64,000 nucleotides of DNA from Psychrobacter glaciei (GTDB taxonomy: Bacteria; Pseudomonadota; Gammaproteobacteria; Pseudomonadales; Moraxellaceae). Positions 1-8,865 of the stretch are shown one piece after another. Position 1 is the first letter of the stretch, and each line of letters starts with the position of its first letter. The position numbers and the translations under genes are program-made. The notes below the pieces were generated by a model. That model was not told where the DNA came from and ran no database searches. It saw only the letters and a program-made list of their open reading frames with translations. The DNA is taken from contig NZ_BMZR01000002.1 in NCBI RefSeq assembly GCF_014652895.1, positions 124,001-188,000 on the forward strand. The letters run 5' to 3'.

Positions 1-332
1 CATTCAGCATTGTTATGCGACCAAATAGCGATACGATCGCCAATCTCAAGCCCCATCTCAATCATGGCACTCGCTAACTGATTGACCTTCTGCTGTAGCT
101 CGCGATACGTCCAACGGATATTTTGATGGCGAGACACCAAAGCTTCACGCTCAGAATATCTATCAACAATCGCATCAAAGAAGTCTCCAATGGTCGCCTC
201 AATCAGTGGCATATCAATGCCTTTATCATGGCTTTGGGTAAGTGGTGCATTTGCTGAGCGTGCGCTTATATCAACTTTTGGAACAGCATTGAGAATATTA
301 TTATTAATATCGAAATTGGTTAGCTGGGTCAT
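1..332 (-). CDS. Acyl-CoA synthetase / AMP-binding ligase, N-terminal part
   Basis: Partial gene running off the left edge; only about 110 N-terminal residues are present. The protein starts MTQLTNFDIN and contains FFDAIVDRYSEREALVS and a WTYRELQ motif followed by IEMGLEIGDRIAIWS, the usual N-terminus of AMP-binding long- or medium-chain acyl-CoA synthetases, which activate fatty acids through an acyl-adenylate. The ATP-binding and catalytic motifs lie outside the window, so substrate is not known. An AAGGA ribosome site lies just upstream of the ATG at 332, which supports this start. No neighbour on its strand is close enough to suggest an operon. Confidence 0.8.
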   Translation of the reverse strand, partial: MTQLTNFDINNNILNAVPKVDISARSANAPLTQSHDKGIDMPLIEATIGDFFDAIVDRYSEREALVSRHQNIRWTYRELQQKVNQLASAMIEMGLEIGDRIAIWSHNNAE

Positions 333-574
333 AACGAGTCCTTTCGTTTTGCTATTTGGTGTTGGTCTTACTATACAGTTGCTTATGACATATCTATCTA
401 TAATCGTAGAAAGCAGAAATGCGCTACTAGCGTAAATACGATATTCTTCCTTGAATATTGTTTATCACTAGACATGATAGTTAAATCATACCTATCCAAT
501 ATAGCGCCTTAAACAAAAGACTGTCAATCATATAGATACGGTATGTATCGATTATGATTGAGATAAAAAGCAAG

Positions 575-663
575 ATAGTCAAAGAAATCTAAAACAGCTA
601 CAAGGCAGCCGACCGCGGATTGTACATATAGTACCTCTAGGAAGGGTAACACCGTAGCGGTTT
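575..663 (+). repeat. Dispersed intergenic repeat, copy 1 (89 bp)
   Basis: This stretch aligns without gaps to the reverse complement of 54201-54289. The inner 68 bp (596-663) match at about 57 of 68 positions by hand count, with an identical block GGGTAACACCGTAGCGGTTT at the end. It sits in the gap between the acyl-CoA synthetase and the flavoprotein gene, together with a terminator. No ORF is conserved in it, so it looks like a non-coding repeat family. Confidence 0.75.
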
Positions 664-686
664 ACTAGTTCGCTGACTATAGATAT

Positions 687-722
687 AAAAAAACCAGTGC
701 TGCATTAAGATGGCAACACTGG
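687..722 (-). terminator. Rho-independent terminator of the flavoprotein gene
   Basis: On the minus strand a CCAGTG...CACTGG stem is followed by a run of seven T. It lies about 25 bp past the stop of the flavoprotein gene. Confidence 0.75.
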
Positions 723-746
723 CTATGATTTGTAATACTTTTACAA

Positions 747-1991
747 TTATGCTTTAGGTATTACAGGTGCTTTGATCGTTACCGTTGCGCTGACAACCTC
801 ATTGTCGTCAAGCAAATCCATAATCAGCTCATCGTCGCTTTCTGTTTTAACTTGCCAATTACCCGTTGCTTGCGGTACACCCGTCACCATCACAGAGATG
901 GCTTTATTTTTTAGGCGAATCATCGGTGGCTTATGCTCATAACCGCTGTGTTCATGACCTAAGATATCATCGGCAATAGTAGCAGCCTGCGCGCGTAATG
1001 GCGCAACATAACGACAAGCGACACCGTTGATAGACATACAGTCACCGATAGCATAAATGTGTGCTGCATTGGTACGCAATGTCGCTGCATCAGCCACGAT
1101 ACCAGTACGACGGTCGAACTCAACACCAGCAGCGGCAGGCAGCTTATCATCAACTGTTAGACCTGTACTGGCAATCACATGATCTACCATTAATGGTTCG
1201 ATTGGCTCAGCAGTCGTACTGCCTGTCGCTGATGCTAGCGCCTCGTAACTGACCTGTAATTTTCCGTCACTGTCGCTACCATTGCTGCTATCACTGATAC
1301 GAGTAATACCAGATACCTGACACCCTCCTAAGAAGTTAATCCCTTGTGACTTCACTGCTTGAGCGATACGAGCAGTCGCTTTTGGCGGTAGCATTTGTGA
1401 GAGTGGCGCATCGTTTAAATCAATGAGTGTCACCTGATGACCAGCTTTAAGTAAGTCCTCTGCAATCTCGGTCCCAACCATACCCGCACCGACGATGGCA
1501 ACATGTTGACTGCCAGTGGCTAGCTTTTCTTGCAACTGTCCAAAGCGCTCAATATGATTGACATGCCAGACTAGATCCTCTGGCAAGCTTTTTGGGAAGA
1601 TAGGATGCGCACCCATCGCTAGTACTAACTTGCCATAACTGATTGTGGCATAATCTGTGTTGGCTGGATCTGAGCGCTGTGCAGAGACTAGCTGCAACTG
1701 TTGAGTGGTCGTGTCAACATCCGTTACTTGCGTATTGGCAAGTAGCTTAACACTTGCAGCTTCTGCGGCATCAACGCCAGTGGCTCTTACCAAGTCTGCC
1801 GCACTTTTTTTTTGGCTAATGGCCATCGTCAGCATTGGTTTATGGTAACGATCGCCGCTATCAGCTGTTACCAACGTAATCGGAATGTCTTTATCTTTTG
1901 CACGAATGGCATCAATCACATGCCAACCTGCCAAACCTGCACCAATGATAACAATACTGTTGTTTGATACTTCTGAGTTTTCAGCGCTCAT
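747..1991 (-). CDS. NAD(P)H/FAD oxidoreductase, rubredoxin-reductase-like
   Basis: A 414-residue flavoprotein with an N-terminal FAD-binding GAGLAG (residues 17-22), a second nucleotide-binding GAGMVG (168-173) and a C-terminal FAD motif IYAIGDC (312-318). The N-terminal region with RYHKPMLTMAISQKK resembles rubredoxin-NAD(+) reductases of Pseudomonas and Acinetobacter, which pass electrons from NADH to rubredoxin, for example for alkane hydroxylation. No rubredoxin gene is adjacent, so the acceptor is inferred only from family likeness. It could also be another pyridine nucleotide-disulphide oxidoreductase family member. It appears to be monocistronic, with its own terminator. Confidence 0.8.
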   Translation of the reverse strand: MSAENSEVSNNSIVIIGAGLAGWHVIDAIRAKDKDIPITLVTADSGDRYHKPMLTMAISQKKSAADLVRATGVDAAEAASVKLLANTQVTDVDTTTQQLQLVSAQRSDPANTDYATISYGKLVLAMGAHPIFPKSLPEDLVWHVNHIERFGQLQEKLATGSQHVAIVGAGMVGTEIAEDLLKAGHQVTLIDLNDAPLSQMLPPKATARIAQAVKSQGINFLGGCQVSGITRISDSSNGSDSDGKLQVSYEALASATGSTTAEPIEPLMVDHVIASTGLTVDDKLPAAAGVEFDRRTGIVADAATLRTNAAHIYAIGDCMSINGVACRYVAPLRAQAATIADDILGHEHSGYEHKPPMIRLKNKAISVMVTGVPQATGNWQVKTESDDELIMDLLDDNEVVSATVTIKAPVIPKA

Positions 1992-2135
1992 ATTAGCTCC
2001 AATATAAATAAGAGATTATTTTAGTTGTTAGAATATTGACCGCTATTGTATCAGTAAACAGCTATTCACTCATCTACTCACTTATGTAACCAATCATATC
2101 GATATCACCATGAGATGCATCAAGTTATCACGCAC

Positions 2136-2167
2136 AAAAAAAGCGCCTATTCGTTAATAGACGCTTT
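2136..2167 (-). terminator. Terminator after gltL
   Basis: The minus strand shows a stem AAAGCG-CTATT/AATAG-CGCTTT with a four-base loop and one internal mismatch, followed by T7. It lies downstream of the glutamate transporter operon. Confidence 0.8.
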
Positions 2168-2206
2168 ATATTTCATAGAGCTACATAATAAGAGCTACAT
2201 AAATGG

Positions 2207-3013
2207 TTAGTGATTCAAAATCTTCGACAAGAACTGCTGTGCTCGCTCACTTTTCGCGCCTTCAAAAAACTCATCCTTACTACAGTTTTCTACAATATGA
2301 CCTTCATCCATAAAGATAATACGATTGGCTACTTGACTAGCAAAGCCCATTTCGTGCGTCACACACATCATCGTCATGCCATCACGAGTCAGCTCTACCA
2401 TGACATCAAGCACTTCTTGAATCATCTCAGGATCGAGTGCTGAGGTTGGCTCATCGAACAACATCGCTATGGGATCCATCGCAAGCGCACGCGCAATGGC
2501 AACTCGCTGCTGTTGACCACCTGATAGTTCCGCAGGATATTTATTGGCTTGAACCGTTAGGCCGACGCGATCTAGATACGCCATCGCCTTTTTCTTGGCC
2601 TCGCTCTCTTTACGACCCAATACTTTAATTTGTGCGACCATTAAATTATCGATGATGGTCAAGTGAGGGAATAGCTCAAAATGCTGAAACACCATGCCGA
2701 CACGGCTACGTAGCTTCGGTAAGTTGGTTTTTGGATCACCGACAGAGATGCCGTTGACCATGATATTGCCTTTTTGAAAAGGCTCTAGCCCATTCACGGT
2801 CTTGATCAAGGTTGATTTACCGCTACCTGATGGACCACAGACCACGACGACATCGCCTTTGTGGACGTGAGCGGTACAGTCAGTCAGTACCTGAAAGTCG
2901 CCGTACCACTTGCTAACGCTATCTATCTCAACGACCATCTCACTGCTAGCATGACCACTATTTGTGACCAGTCCACCAAAGTCATTTGTAAACGTTTTAG
3001 CATCATTCATCAT
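2207..3013 (-). CDS. gltL: Glutamate/aspartate ABC transporter ATP-binding protein
   Basis: Cytoplasmic ATPase that powers amino acid import through GltJK. It has Walker A GPSGSGKST (60-68), Q-loop Q110, signature LSGGQQQ (163-169), Walker B IAMLFDEP (182-189) and H-loop H220. The core is very close to the GltL family from KWYGDFQVLTDC onward. The N-terminus is about 27 residues longer than E. coli GltL (DAKTFTNDFGGLVTNSG), an extension of unknown role. AGGAG lies just upstream of two successive ATG codons (3013 and 3010); either could be used. It is the last gene of gltIJKL, 164 bp after gltK. Confidence 0.93.
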   Translation of the reverse strand: MMNDAKTFTNDFGGLVTNSGHASSEMVVEIDSVSKWYGDFQVLTDCTAHVHKGDVVVVCGPSGSGKSTLIKTVNGLEPFQKGNIMVNGISVGDPKTNLPKLRSRVGMVFQHFELFPHLTIIDNLMVAQIKVLGRKESEAKKKAMAYLDRVGLTVQANKYPAELSGGQQQRVAIARALAMDPIAMLFDEPTSALDPEMIQEVLDVMVELTRDGMTMMCVTHEMGFASQVANRIIFMDEGHIVENCSKDEFFEGAKSERAQQFLSKILNH

Positions 3014-3117
3014 TGGCTCCTAGCCTTATTCTTACTCTTGCCCAATTGCAGTCGTGCAAAATATATTAATAATTAACGCAGTTAAATTTTGAAAGAGTTA
3101 GAGCCTATTAAATGAGA

Positions 3118-3144
3118 TCAGATAACCATGTTCAGATAACCATG
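3118..3144. repeat. 13-bp direct repeat in the gltK-gltL spacer
   Basis: TCAGATAACCATG occurs twice with a 14-bp period in the gap between gltK and gltL. It may be a slippage duplication; no function is evident. Confidence 0.6.
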
Positions 3145-3177
3145 CATTGATCGACTCTAACGCTTAACAGTCCTTTA

Positions 3178-3849
3178 TTAAAACCTTAACCTTTTCTGTA
3201 CGCGTTGTACGCCTACCGAAGCCGCCAAGCTCAAGACAAAATACACCGCGCCAGCTCCTAAGATGTAAGGCGTCAATAGTCCCATTAGCTCACCACGTAC
3301 GTATGCCGCTCGGAAGAAGTCGGTCAGACCAATAGCGAACACCAAAGTCGTATCTTGGAATAAGATAATACATTGCTGCAAAATCAATGGCAGCATTTTG
3401 CGAAAGGCTTGTGGCAAAATCACCAAACGCATCGTCTGCCCATAAGTCATGCCTAACGCTTTAGCCGCATTAACCTGTCCACTACCGATAGATTGAATAC
3501 CCGCACGAACGACTTCTGAGAAGTAAGCCGCTTCGAACATCATAAAGGCGACCACACAAGAGGCAAAGGCCGCATCTAGTTGTAAATACTTACCCGCCAC
3601 CCAAAAATAAATCATCGGTACGGCAAAGTAGAACCACAGTAGCACTAACAGTAGTGGTACCGATCTAAAATAATTAACATATAGCTTAGCGGGAATCTCT
3701 AATGCTTTGATACCTGATAAACGCATGAGCGCCAATACGGTACCTAAGCTGATACCACCGACAATAGCCAAAAATAGGACTTTTAGCGTGGTAATCATGC
3801 CACCCATTAAGCCTGGATAAGCGGTCGCAAGTTCGGTCATCATACTCAT
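3178..3849 (-). CDS. gltK: Glutamate/aspartate ABC transporter permease GltK
   Basis: A 223-residue inner-membrane permease of the HisQM family, with about five hydrophobic helices and the EAA loop GQVNAAKALGMTYGQTMRLV, which docks on the ATPase. It pairs with GltJ to form the channel. Its first codons overlap the 3' end of gltJ by four bases (ATGA), implying translational coupling. Its length is normal for GltK. Assignment to gltK rather than gltJ is by gene order and by the distinctive GltK-type N-terminus. Confidence 0.9.
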   Translation of the reverse strand: MSMMTELATAYPGLMGGMITTLKVLFLAIVGGISLGTVLALMRLSGIKALEIPAKLYVNYFRSVPLLLVLLWFYFAVPMIYFWVAGKYLQLDAAFASCVVAFMMFEAAYFSEVVRAGIQSIGSGQVNAAKALGMTYGQTMRLVILPQAFRKMLPLILQQCIILFQDTTLVFAIGLTDFFRAAYVRGELMGLLTPYILGAGAVYFVLSLAASVGVQRVQKRLRF

Positions 3850-4592
3850 TTCTGACTCCCTGCGATAAGCCCTGGTACTCTTAATTTACGTTCGATTAGA
3901 CCCATAATAGCGATGAGTGAGAGATTAAAGACGAGGTAAATAATCGTCGCATAAGTATAAATCTCAAGGCTATTCTGTGTGTATTCGCTGATGGTTTTGG
4001 TTTGACTGATGAGCTCCATGACACCAACTAGTGAGGCGACAGAGGCGTTCTTAAAACAGTTGGTCAGCTCAGAGCTAAGCGGCGGTAAGATAATACGGAA
4101 TGCTTGTGGTAGCAGTACTTGCTTGTAAGCTTGTGGAATAGTAAAGCCTAGCGCATACGCTGCATTTATCTGTCCTTTTGGTAGCGACTCGATACCCGTA
4201 CGTACTTGCTCGACGATACGTGCTGCTGTGAATAAGCCAAGCCCAATACTCGCTGAGAGCATCGCGGATGTATTCGGCGATAGATCTCTAAACCACCATT
4301 CTTGTAGCGCTGGCGTCAACCAACCAGGTGCCACATAAAACCAAAAAAATAGCTGCACGAGCAGCGGAATATTACGAAAAAAAGTCACATAGGCGGTGCC
4401 AATGCGACGAGCTGTTTTGTTAGGTAAGGTACGCATAATACCGAAGACAGTACCGACGACCATAGCAATGGTCCAAGCAATACTACCAATCAGTAATAAC
4501 CAACCAAGACCAGTAATCATCCAGTGGATATAGAGCTCGTTGCCAATACCCGTATGCTCAAAGAGCACACCCCAGTTCCAGCTATAATTCAT
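3846..4592 (-). CDS. gltJ: Glutamate/aspartate ABC transporter permease GltJ
   Basis: A 248-residue polytopic inner-membrane protein starting MNYSWNWGVLFEHTG, typical of GltJ. It carries the HisQM-type cytoplasmic EAA loop GQINAAYALGFTIPQAY and a following LLPQAFRIILPPL. It forms the membrane channel with GltK for uptake of L-glutamate and L-aspartate delivered by the periplasmic binding protein. It lies 95 bp downstream of gltI and overlaps gltK by four bases, so the four genes are probably one transcript. Confidence 0.92.
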   Translation of the reverse strand: MNYSWNWGVLFEHTGIGNELYIHWMITGLGWLLLIGSIAWTIAMVVGTVFGIMRTLPNKTARRIGTAYVTFFRNIPLLVQLFFWFYVAPGWLTPALQEWWFRDLSPNTSAMLSASIGLGLFTAARIVEQVRTGIESLPKGQINAAYALGFTIPQAYKQVLLPQAFRIILPPLSSELTNCFKNASVASLVGVMELISQTKTISEYTQNSLEIYTYATIIYLVFNLSLIAIMGLIERKLRVPGLIAGSQK

Positions 4593-4687
4593 GATTGTCT
4601 CTCCGAACAGCGATTGAAAAACTTACGTATCAGATGAGCGATAAGTTCGATCTGAACACGTAAGCAAGCTAGATTGAAGGACAAATA

Positions 4688-5656
4688 CTACTGTGCTGCT
4701 ACTTTAGGCTGATCGCTATCATGTGGATTGGCGATAAGTGCTTTTAGGTTGTCTGACATCTCAAAGTTCAAGTTGACGTTCTTTGGTGGAATTGGGTTTA
4801 GGAACCACTTGTCATAGATGCTATTGATTTCGCCTGAGCTAAAGGTTTTGTTCAGCGCGTCGTTTACGACTGTTTTGAATTCAGGATCGTCTTTACGCAT
4901 CATACAACCATAAATTTCAAATGATTGCGGTGTACCAACGATAACCCATTCATCAGGATTTTTAGCTTTGGCTTTTTCGCCTGCTAGCAATACATCATCC
5001 ATCATAAAGGCATCAGCACGGCCACTTTCTAACATCAAGAAACCTTCGCCATGATCTTTAGCAGAGATGATATCGGTATCCATTTTTTTCTCGTCATTGT
5101 ACTGACGAATATAACGCTCTGACGTCGTACCAGCGGTAGTCACCAGTCGCTTACCTTTTAGGTCTTCAAAGTCTTTGATACCAGAGTCTGCTTTGGTCAA
5201 TAGACGTGTACCAATCTCAAAGAAACCATTAGAGAAAGCCACTTGCTCTTGACGCTCGACATTATTGGTTGTTGAACCACACTCGAAGTCGACCGTGCCG
5301 TTTTGAACCAAAGGAATACGAGTTTGTGAGGTGATCAGGTTATAACGAACTTCTAGATCTGGCATGTTGAGTTTTTCTTTAATACCCTCAACCACTTTCA
5401 TCTCTAGATCATGTGCATAGCCCATAGGTTGGTTAGGATCATCGGCAACATATGAAAAAGGAATAGAAGAGTCACGATAGCCGACCACGATAGTGCCAGA
5501 ATCTTTAATTTTTTGTAGCGTACCGTTCATAGTCTCTGACGTCGCTGCATCATCTGCTGGCGCATCGGTAGTGGTCTCGCTGCTGTTGCTACAGCCTGTT
5601 AGGCCCAATGCCATTAACACAGCTAAAGTCAACGGTTTGGAAAATGAGTAGGTCAT
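4688..5656 (-). CDS. gltI: Glutamate/aspartate ABC transporter substrate-binding lipoprotein
   Basis: Periplasmic type 2 binding protein of about 322 residues that captures glutamate/aspartate for GltJKL. It has a lipoprotein signal peptide with lipobox LTGC (cysteine 22), unlike the soluble E. coli GltI, then an acidic linker. The binding domain starts at GTIVVGYRDSSIPFSYV; RIPLVQNGTVDFECGSTTNN matches the GltI family. The ATG at 5656 is chosen because AAAGGA lies eight bases upstream; an in-frame ATG at 5665 is less well placed. First gene of the operon. Confidence 0.92.
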   Translation of the reverse strand: MTYSFSKPLTLAVLMALGLTGCSNSSETTTDAPADDAATSETMNGTLQKIKDSGTIVVGYRDSSIPFSYVADDPNQPMGYAHDLEMKVVEGIKEKLNMPDLEVRYNLITSQTRIPLVQNGTVDFECGSTTNNVERQEQVAFSNGFFEIGTRLLTKADSGIKDFEDLKGKRLVTTAGTTSERYIRQYNDEKKMDTDIISAKDHGEGFLMLESGRADAFMMDDVLLAGEKAKAKNPDEWVIVGTPQSFEIYGCMMRKDDPEFKTVVNDALNKTFSSGEINSIYDKWFLNPIPPKNVNLNFEMSDNLKALIANPHDSDQPKVAAQ

Positions 5657-6032
5657 GAAATACATCCTTTTATCACAAGATTAAATGAGTGCTTGGACGA
5701 CATAGGTCTGGCTGACCTGACTGCCCCGCATCCGTACGGTTGTTGCTATTGTTTAACACAATGCAACTTAATGTTACTGTACAACAAATTCACGGTAGAG
5801 GGTGATTTTTTTTTGAGGGAAGTGTTATTTTGGAATCTATTTATTTTTTGGTTAAAACTCGATGGCTCACAGCTATTACACCACCACAGAGGTTCACAGA
5901 TATCTGACGAGTCTATAAGGGCACTTATCGATCACTATTACCCGTAAGTGATAAAACAGTATGGTAACTGTGATTGATAAATCAGCAGTAATCCCCATAA
6001 AGCTAACAACTTCTTAATACTATAAATGACTT
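5657..6032. other. Divergent intergenic region gltI / hslO
   Basis: A 376-bp AT-rich gap between divergently transcribed gltI and hslO, so both promoters must lie here. No convincing gene, repeat or terminator was seen. A short open frame across 5693-5947 has a composition unlike protein. Confidence 0.6.
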
Positions 6033-7013
6033 ATGACACAAGATACTCAAGTCCCAAATACGGACAGCCAAACTGCTGGCAATCATGGTGACAACGACGT
6101 ACGCCAACGTTTTTTTATTGAAGATTCGCCTGTACGCGGTGATGTGGTACGCCTATCACGCAGCTATGCGAGCACGATTGCCCAAAAGCCCTACCCTGAA
6201 GCCATTAAACGCCTATTGGGCGAGATGTTGACGGCAGCGAGTTTGCTTATCAGTACGGTTAAAATAAACGGTCGCCTGTCTATTCAGTTGCAATCATCAG
6301 ACAGCGATAGCCTGCTGAATTGGGCGATGGCAGAATGCGATCAAGACGGTATCATCCGTGCGCTTGCCAGCTGGAAAAGCGAGACCGATGAGCAAGTGCA
6401 AGCTTGGAATGATATGACCCATGCCAAAGAAGCCTTTGCTGAGCTGGGCGCAACTGGACAAGGCGTCTTGTTTATCAACATTCAGCCTGAAGGTGGTGAG
6501 CCGTACCAAGGTATCGTCGAGCGTAGTCATGACAACTTGGCAGACTGCTTGGCACATTATCAGAAGCAATCTGCACAGATTCCGACGTTGATTAACCTCG
6601 CATCTGACGGCTTGCAAGCGGGCGGTATATTGGTACAAATGCTACCGCGTACGGCTGAAGAAACGGCTGAAGTCGAGCAAAATGAAGATGCTGGTATTGA
6701 TGATGATTTATGGACGCGTCTGAGCGTTTTGACACGCACAGTCAAGGCGGAAGAGCTAACCACACTGGATGCTAACGAGATTCTATATCGCTTGTATCAC
6801 GAAGAAAACATCGTCGCACCCGACCCTGCTCCCCTAGCATTTGGTTGCACCTGCTCGCGCGAAAAATGCGAGATGGCAATCGAACAAATTGGTGAAGCAG
6901 AGGCTTTAGACATCGTCGAAGAGCAAAACGGTACGTTTGAGATGGATTGCGGATTTTGCGGTGAAGTCTATAAGTTCAATAAAGATGATGTAGCAGCGAT
7001 ATTCGCTGAGTAA
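6033..7013 (+). CDS. hslO: Hsp33 redox-regulated chaperone
   Basis: Cytoplasmic holdase chaperone activated by oxidative unfolding. The 326-residue protein has the Hsp33 N-terminal fold (FFIEDSPVRGDVVRLSRSY) and the C-terminal zinc/redox switch: CxC at 272/274 and CxxC at 306/309, with 31 residues between the pairs, within the family range. On oxidation these cysteines lose zinc and form disulphides. It is slightly longer than the E. coli protein, mainly from an acidic insert near residues 205-225. It is followed by a strong terminator, so it is probably monocistronic. Confidence 0.96.
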   Translation: MTQDTQVPNTDSQTAGNHGDNDVRQRFFIEDSPVRGDVVRLSRSYASTIAQKPYPEAIKRLLGEMLTAASLLISTVKINGRLSIQLQSSDSDSLLNWAMAECDQDGIIRALASWKSETDEQVQAWNDMTHAKEAFAELGATGQGVLFINIQPEGGEPYQGIVERSHDNLADCLAHYQKQSAQIPTLINLASDGLQAGGILVQMLPRTAEETAEVEQNEDAGIDDDLWTRLSVLTRTVKAEELTTLDANEILYRLYHEENIVAPDPAPLAFGCTCSREKCEMAIEQIGEAEALDIVEEQNGTFEMDCGFCGEVYKFNKDDVAAIFAE

Positions 7014-7050
7014 GTTTTTCATCACTATGGATTAGCCTTTATAGAAATAA

Positions 7051-7084
7051 AAAACCCCTCAAGTGTGATGCTTGAGGGGTTTTT
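7051..7084. terminator. Bidirectional terminator between hslO and the convergent hydrolase
   Basis: Stem AAAACCCCTCAAG/CTTGAGGGGTTTT with a seven-base loop and T-runs on both strands lies between two convergent genes. Confidence 0.9.
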
Positions 7085-7145
7085 GTTTTTGAGACGCCGT
7101 ATATTTTATAACCTCAAATGCTGTAAAAATTTAAGACAATAACCT

Positions 7146-8630
7146 CTACACTGCCACATCTAAACTTCTAGGGTAAGAATATATGCGCGTTCTACCAGCA
7201 TAGTCACTTCGTCCATTATCGAGCAACCATTCAACGACTTGCTCACGCACCCTTCTACTATGAATTAAGTTCATATGATTGACGCCATAAAATATTGCTT
7301 TGTGACCGTCTGGTACAAACAAAGCATGCTCGGCATCATCCTCGCCCAGCGCTGATGCGACCGATACCAAGCTGTCCCCTAGCAAATCTGTCACTTTAGA
7401 CTCGTAATGCGTCTCGATCAAAGCACTGGCGACAAAATAGGTTTTGATACCACTTGGCAACCGTGCAGGGTGACGAAAGTCTTGCGGCAGCACATTACGA
7501 CCTTCTAGAGAATTCCAGTCAGCATCACGAATACTACCATGACGCAGATCAATGATACCCGCACTACGCATATCACCAAGCTTGGCAAGCGAGCCTGCAA
7601 ATGGCAGCTTGGCGATGATGTCTTGCACATAATTACCGATACGCTCCAGCACGGCGCCATGATGCGGCGAGCCTAGCGTGATGAGATTGCCCACTCGTTT
7701 TATCCAGTCTAGGCGCTCTTGCTCGCCATAAAACAGCGCGCTACGAGAGACCAAGCCGCCCATACTATGACCGATCAAATCTATCTGACTGATATTGGGG
7801 TTATTGTCGACCAAGTCTTGTAATAATTGACAGAATTTACGACCGCTGCGTGAGATACGTCTGCCTGTATTGTAGTCCAAGTACAGAACCGTGGTATCAG
7901 GCTGACTGGTATGAATGGCCGCGCCTAAGTCATTATTTTCTTGAGCTTGCCAGCTTAAGTGACTCATACATAGACCATGGCACAAAATAGCGACACGCCC
8001 TGATAGCGTTTCGCGTTGTAGATTGCCGTCTCTGTCGTATAGCACCATCGGAACAGCAAGCGCATTGTCATTATTAACGAGGTGATCACCCATGACGCCA
8101 TTGATGACATTGACCAATTTCTTTAAAGAATCCGGCAATGGTCGTGAGCTTTTTTGATCGATCGCCCTTTTATAGATGCGTAGCACTGATGCGAGATTAT
8201 TACCAACCATCAGCATAATATGGCGTATCGTCCCATAGATGCGTCCAGTGATACCACGTTGCCAATTGTTAACATTGCCTTCGTTAAAACGCCCTAGAGG
8301 ACGCAAAATAACCTCACGGTGGATGGCTTCTACGATGTCAGTGACTTCAACCACACCCATCGTCGCCAGTTGGGCTAAGCCCTCAAAAAAATCAGCCAGA
8401 GAGACAGGCTCACGCGGCGTCGTCACATTATTATCATCTGCCAACAATTTGACCAGCTCATCGACATCGATGGCTTCAAGTTGATCTATTTGCTCGTACA
8501 AATCACCGTGCAGCGGCGGCATGTTATCGTCTGAGACGAAATGCGCCTCAAGTTCATGACGGGTGCGGGCATTACTGTAAGCGCTATCAGGGATAACACT
8601 ATCAGCATAAGATAAATTTGGACGATTCAT
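7146..8630 (-). CDS. Alpha/beta hydrolase (lipase/PGAP1-like)
   Basis: A 494-residue probable serine esterase or lipase. Residues 1-205 are a helical region without recognised motifs. The hydrolase fold starts at VAILCHGLCMSHLSW, with the nucleophile elbow GHSMGG (Ser289) and the LITLGSPHHGA motif typical of the PGAP1/lipase group. A catalytic His is probably in GVNHMNLIHS near the C-terminus. There is no signal peptide, so the enzyme appears cytoplasmic. Substrate cannot be inferred. It is convergent with hslO and has its own transcription unit. Confidence 0.8.
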   Translation of the reverse strand: MNRPNLSYADSVIPDSAYSNARTRHELEAHFVSDDNMPPLHGDLYEQIDQLEAIDVDELVKLLADDNNVTTPREPVSLADFFEGLAQLATMGVVEVTDIVEAIHREVILRPLGRFNEGNVNNWQRGITGRIYGTIRHIMLMVGNNLASVLRIYKRAIDQKSSRPLPDSLKKLVNVINGVMGDHLVNNDNALAVPMVLYDRDGNLQRETLSGRVAILCHGLCMSHLSWQAQENNDLGAAIHTSQPDTTVLYLDYNTGRRISRSGRKFCQLLQDLVDNNPNISQIDLIGHSMGGLVSRSALFYGEQERLDWIKRVGNLITLGSPHHGAVLERIGNYVQDIIAKLPFAGSLAKLGDMRSAGIIDLRHGSIRDADWNSLEGRNVLPQDFRHPARLPSGIKTYFVASALIETHYESKVTDLLGDSLVSVASALGEDDAEHALFVPDGHKAIFYGVNHMNLIHSRRVREQVVEWLLDNGRSDYAGRTRIYSYPRSLDVAV

Positions 8631-8790
8631 AATATTGAAACATTCAGCAAAGGGGATAGTTTTACATACTATCCTTTAAATGAGACAAATAGAAGGGAAA
8701 TGATTTGACTTTCGGGTACGTTTCTTAGCAAATAACTTAATAATTTTATAAAGATAGGCCTTAGATGATGTCATTGATCTCATAAAACAA

Positions 8791-8820
8791 AAAAATCCCA
8801 AGCCATTACTTGGGATTTTT
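8791..8820 (-). terminator. Terminator after phoX
   Basis: Stem AAAAATCCCAAG/CTTGGGATTTTT with a six-base loop follows the phoX stop. Nearly the same stem recurs at 11255-11285. Confidence 0.85.
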
Positions 8821-8865
8821 TAGACTGATTAATTTTTTATAAATCTGCTATATAGTGTTAATTGT

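Noticed and set aside
747..1991. Calling the flavoprotein a confirmed rubredoxin reductase (rubB/alkT)
   Set aside because: No rubredoxin or alkane hydroxylase gene is nearby, so a symbol was not assigned.
5693..5947. 84-codon ORF upstream of hslO
   Set aside because: No ribosome site, odd composition, and it fills the divergent promoter region of gltI and hslO.
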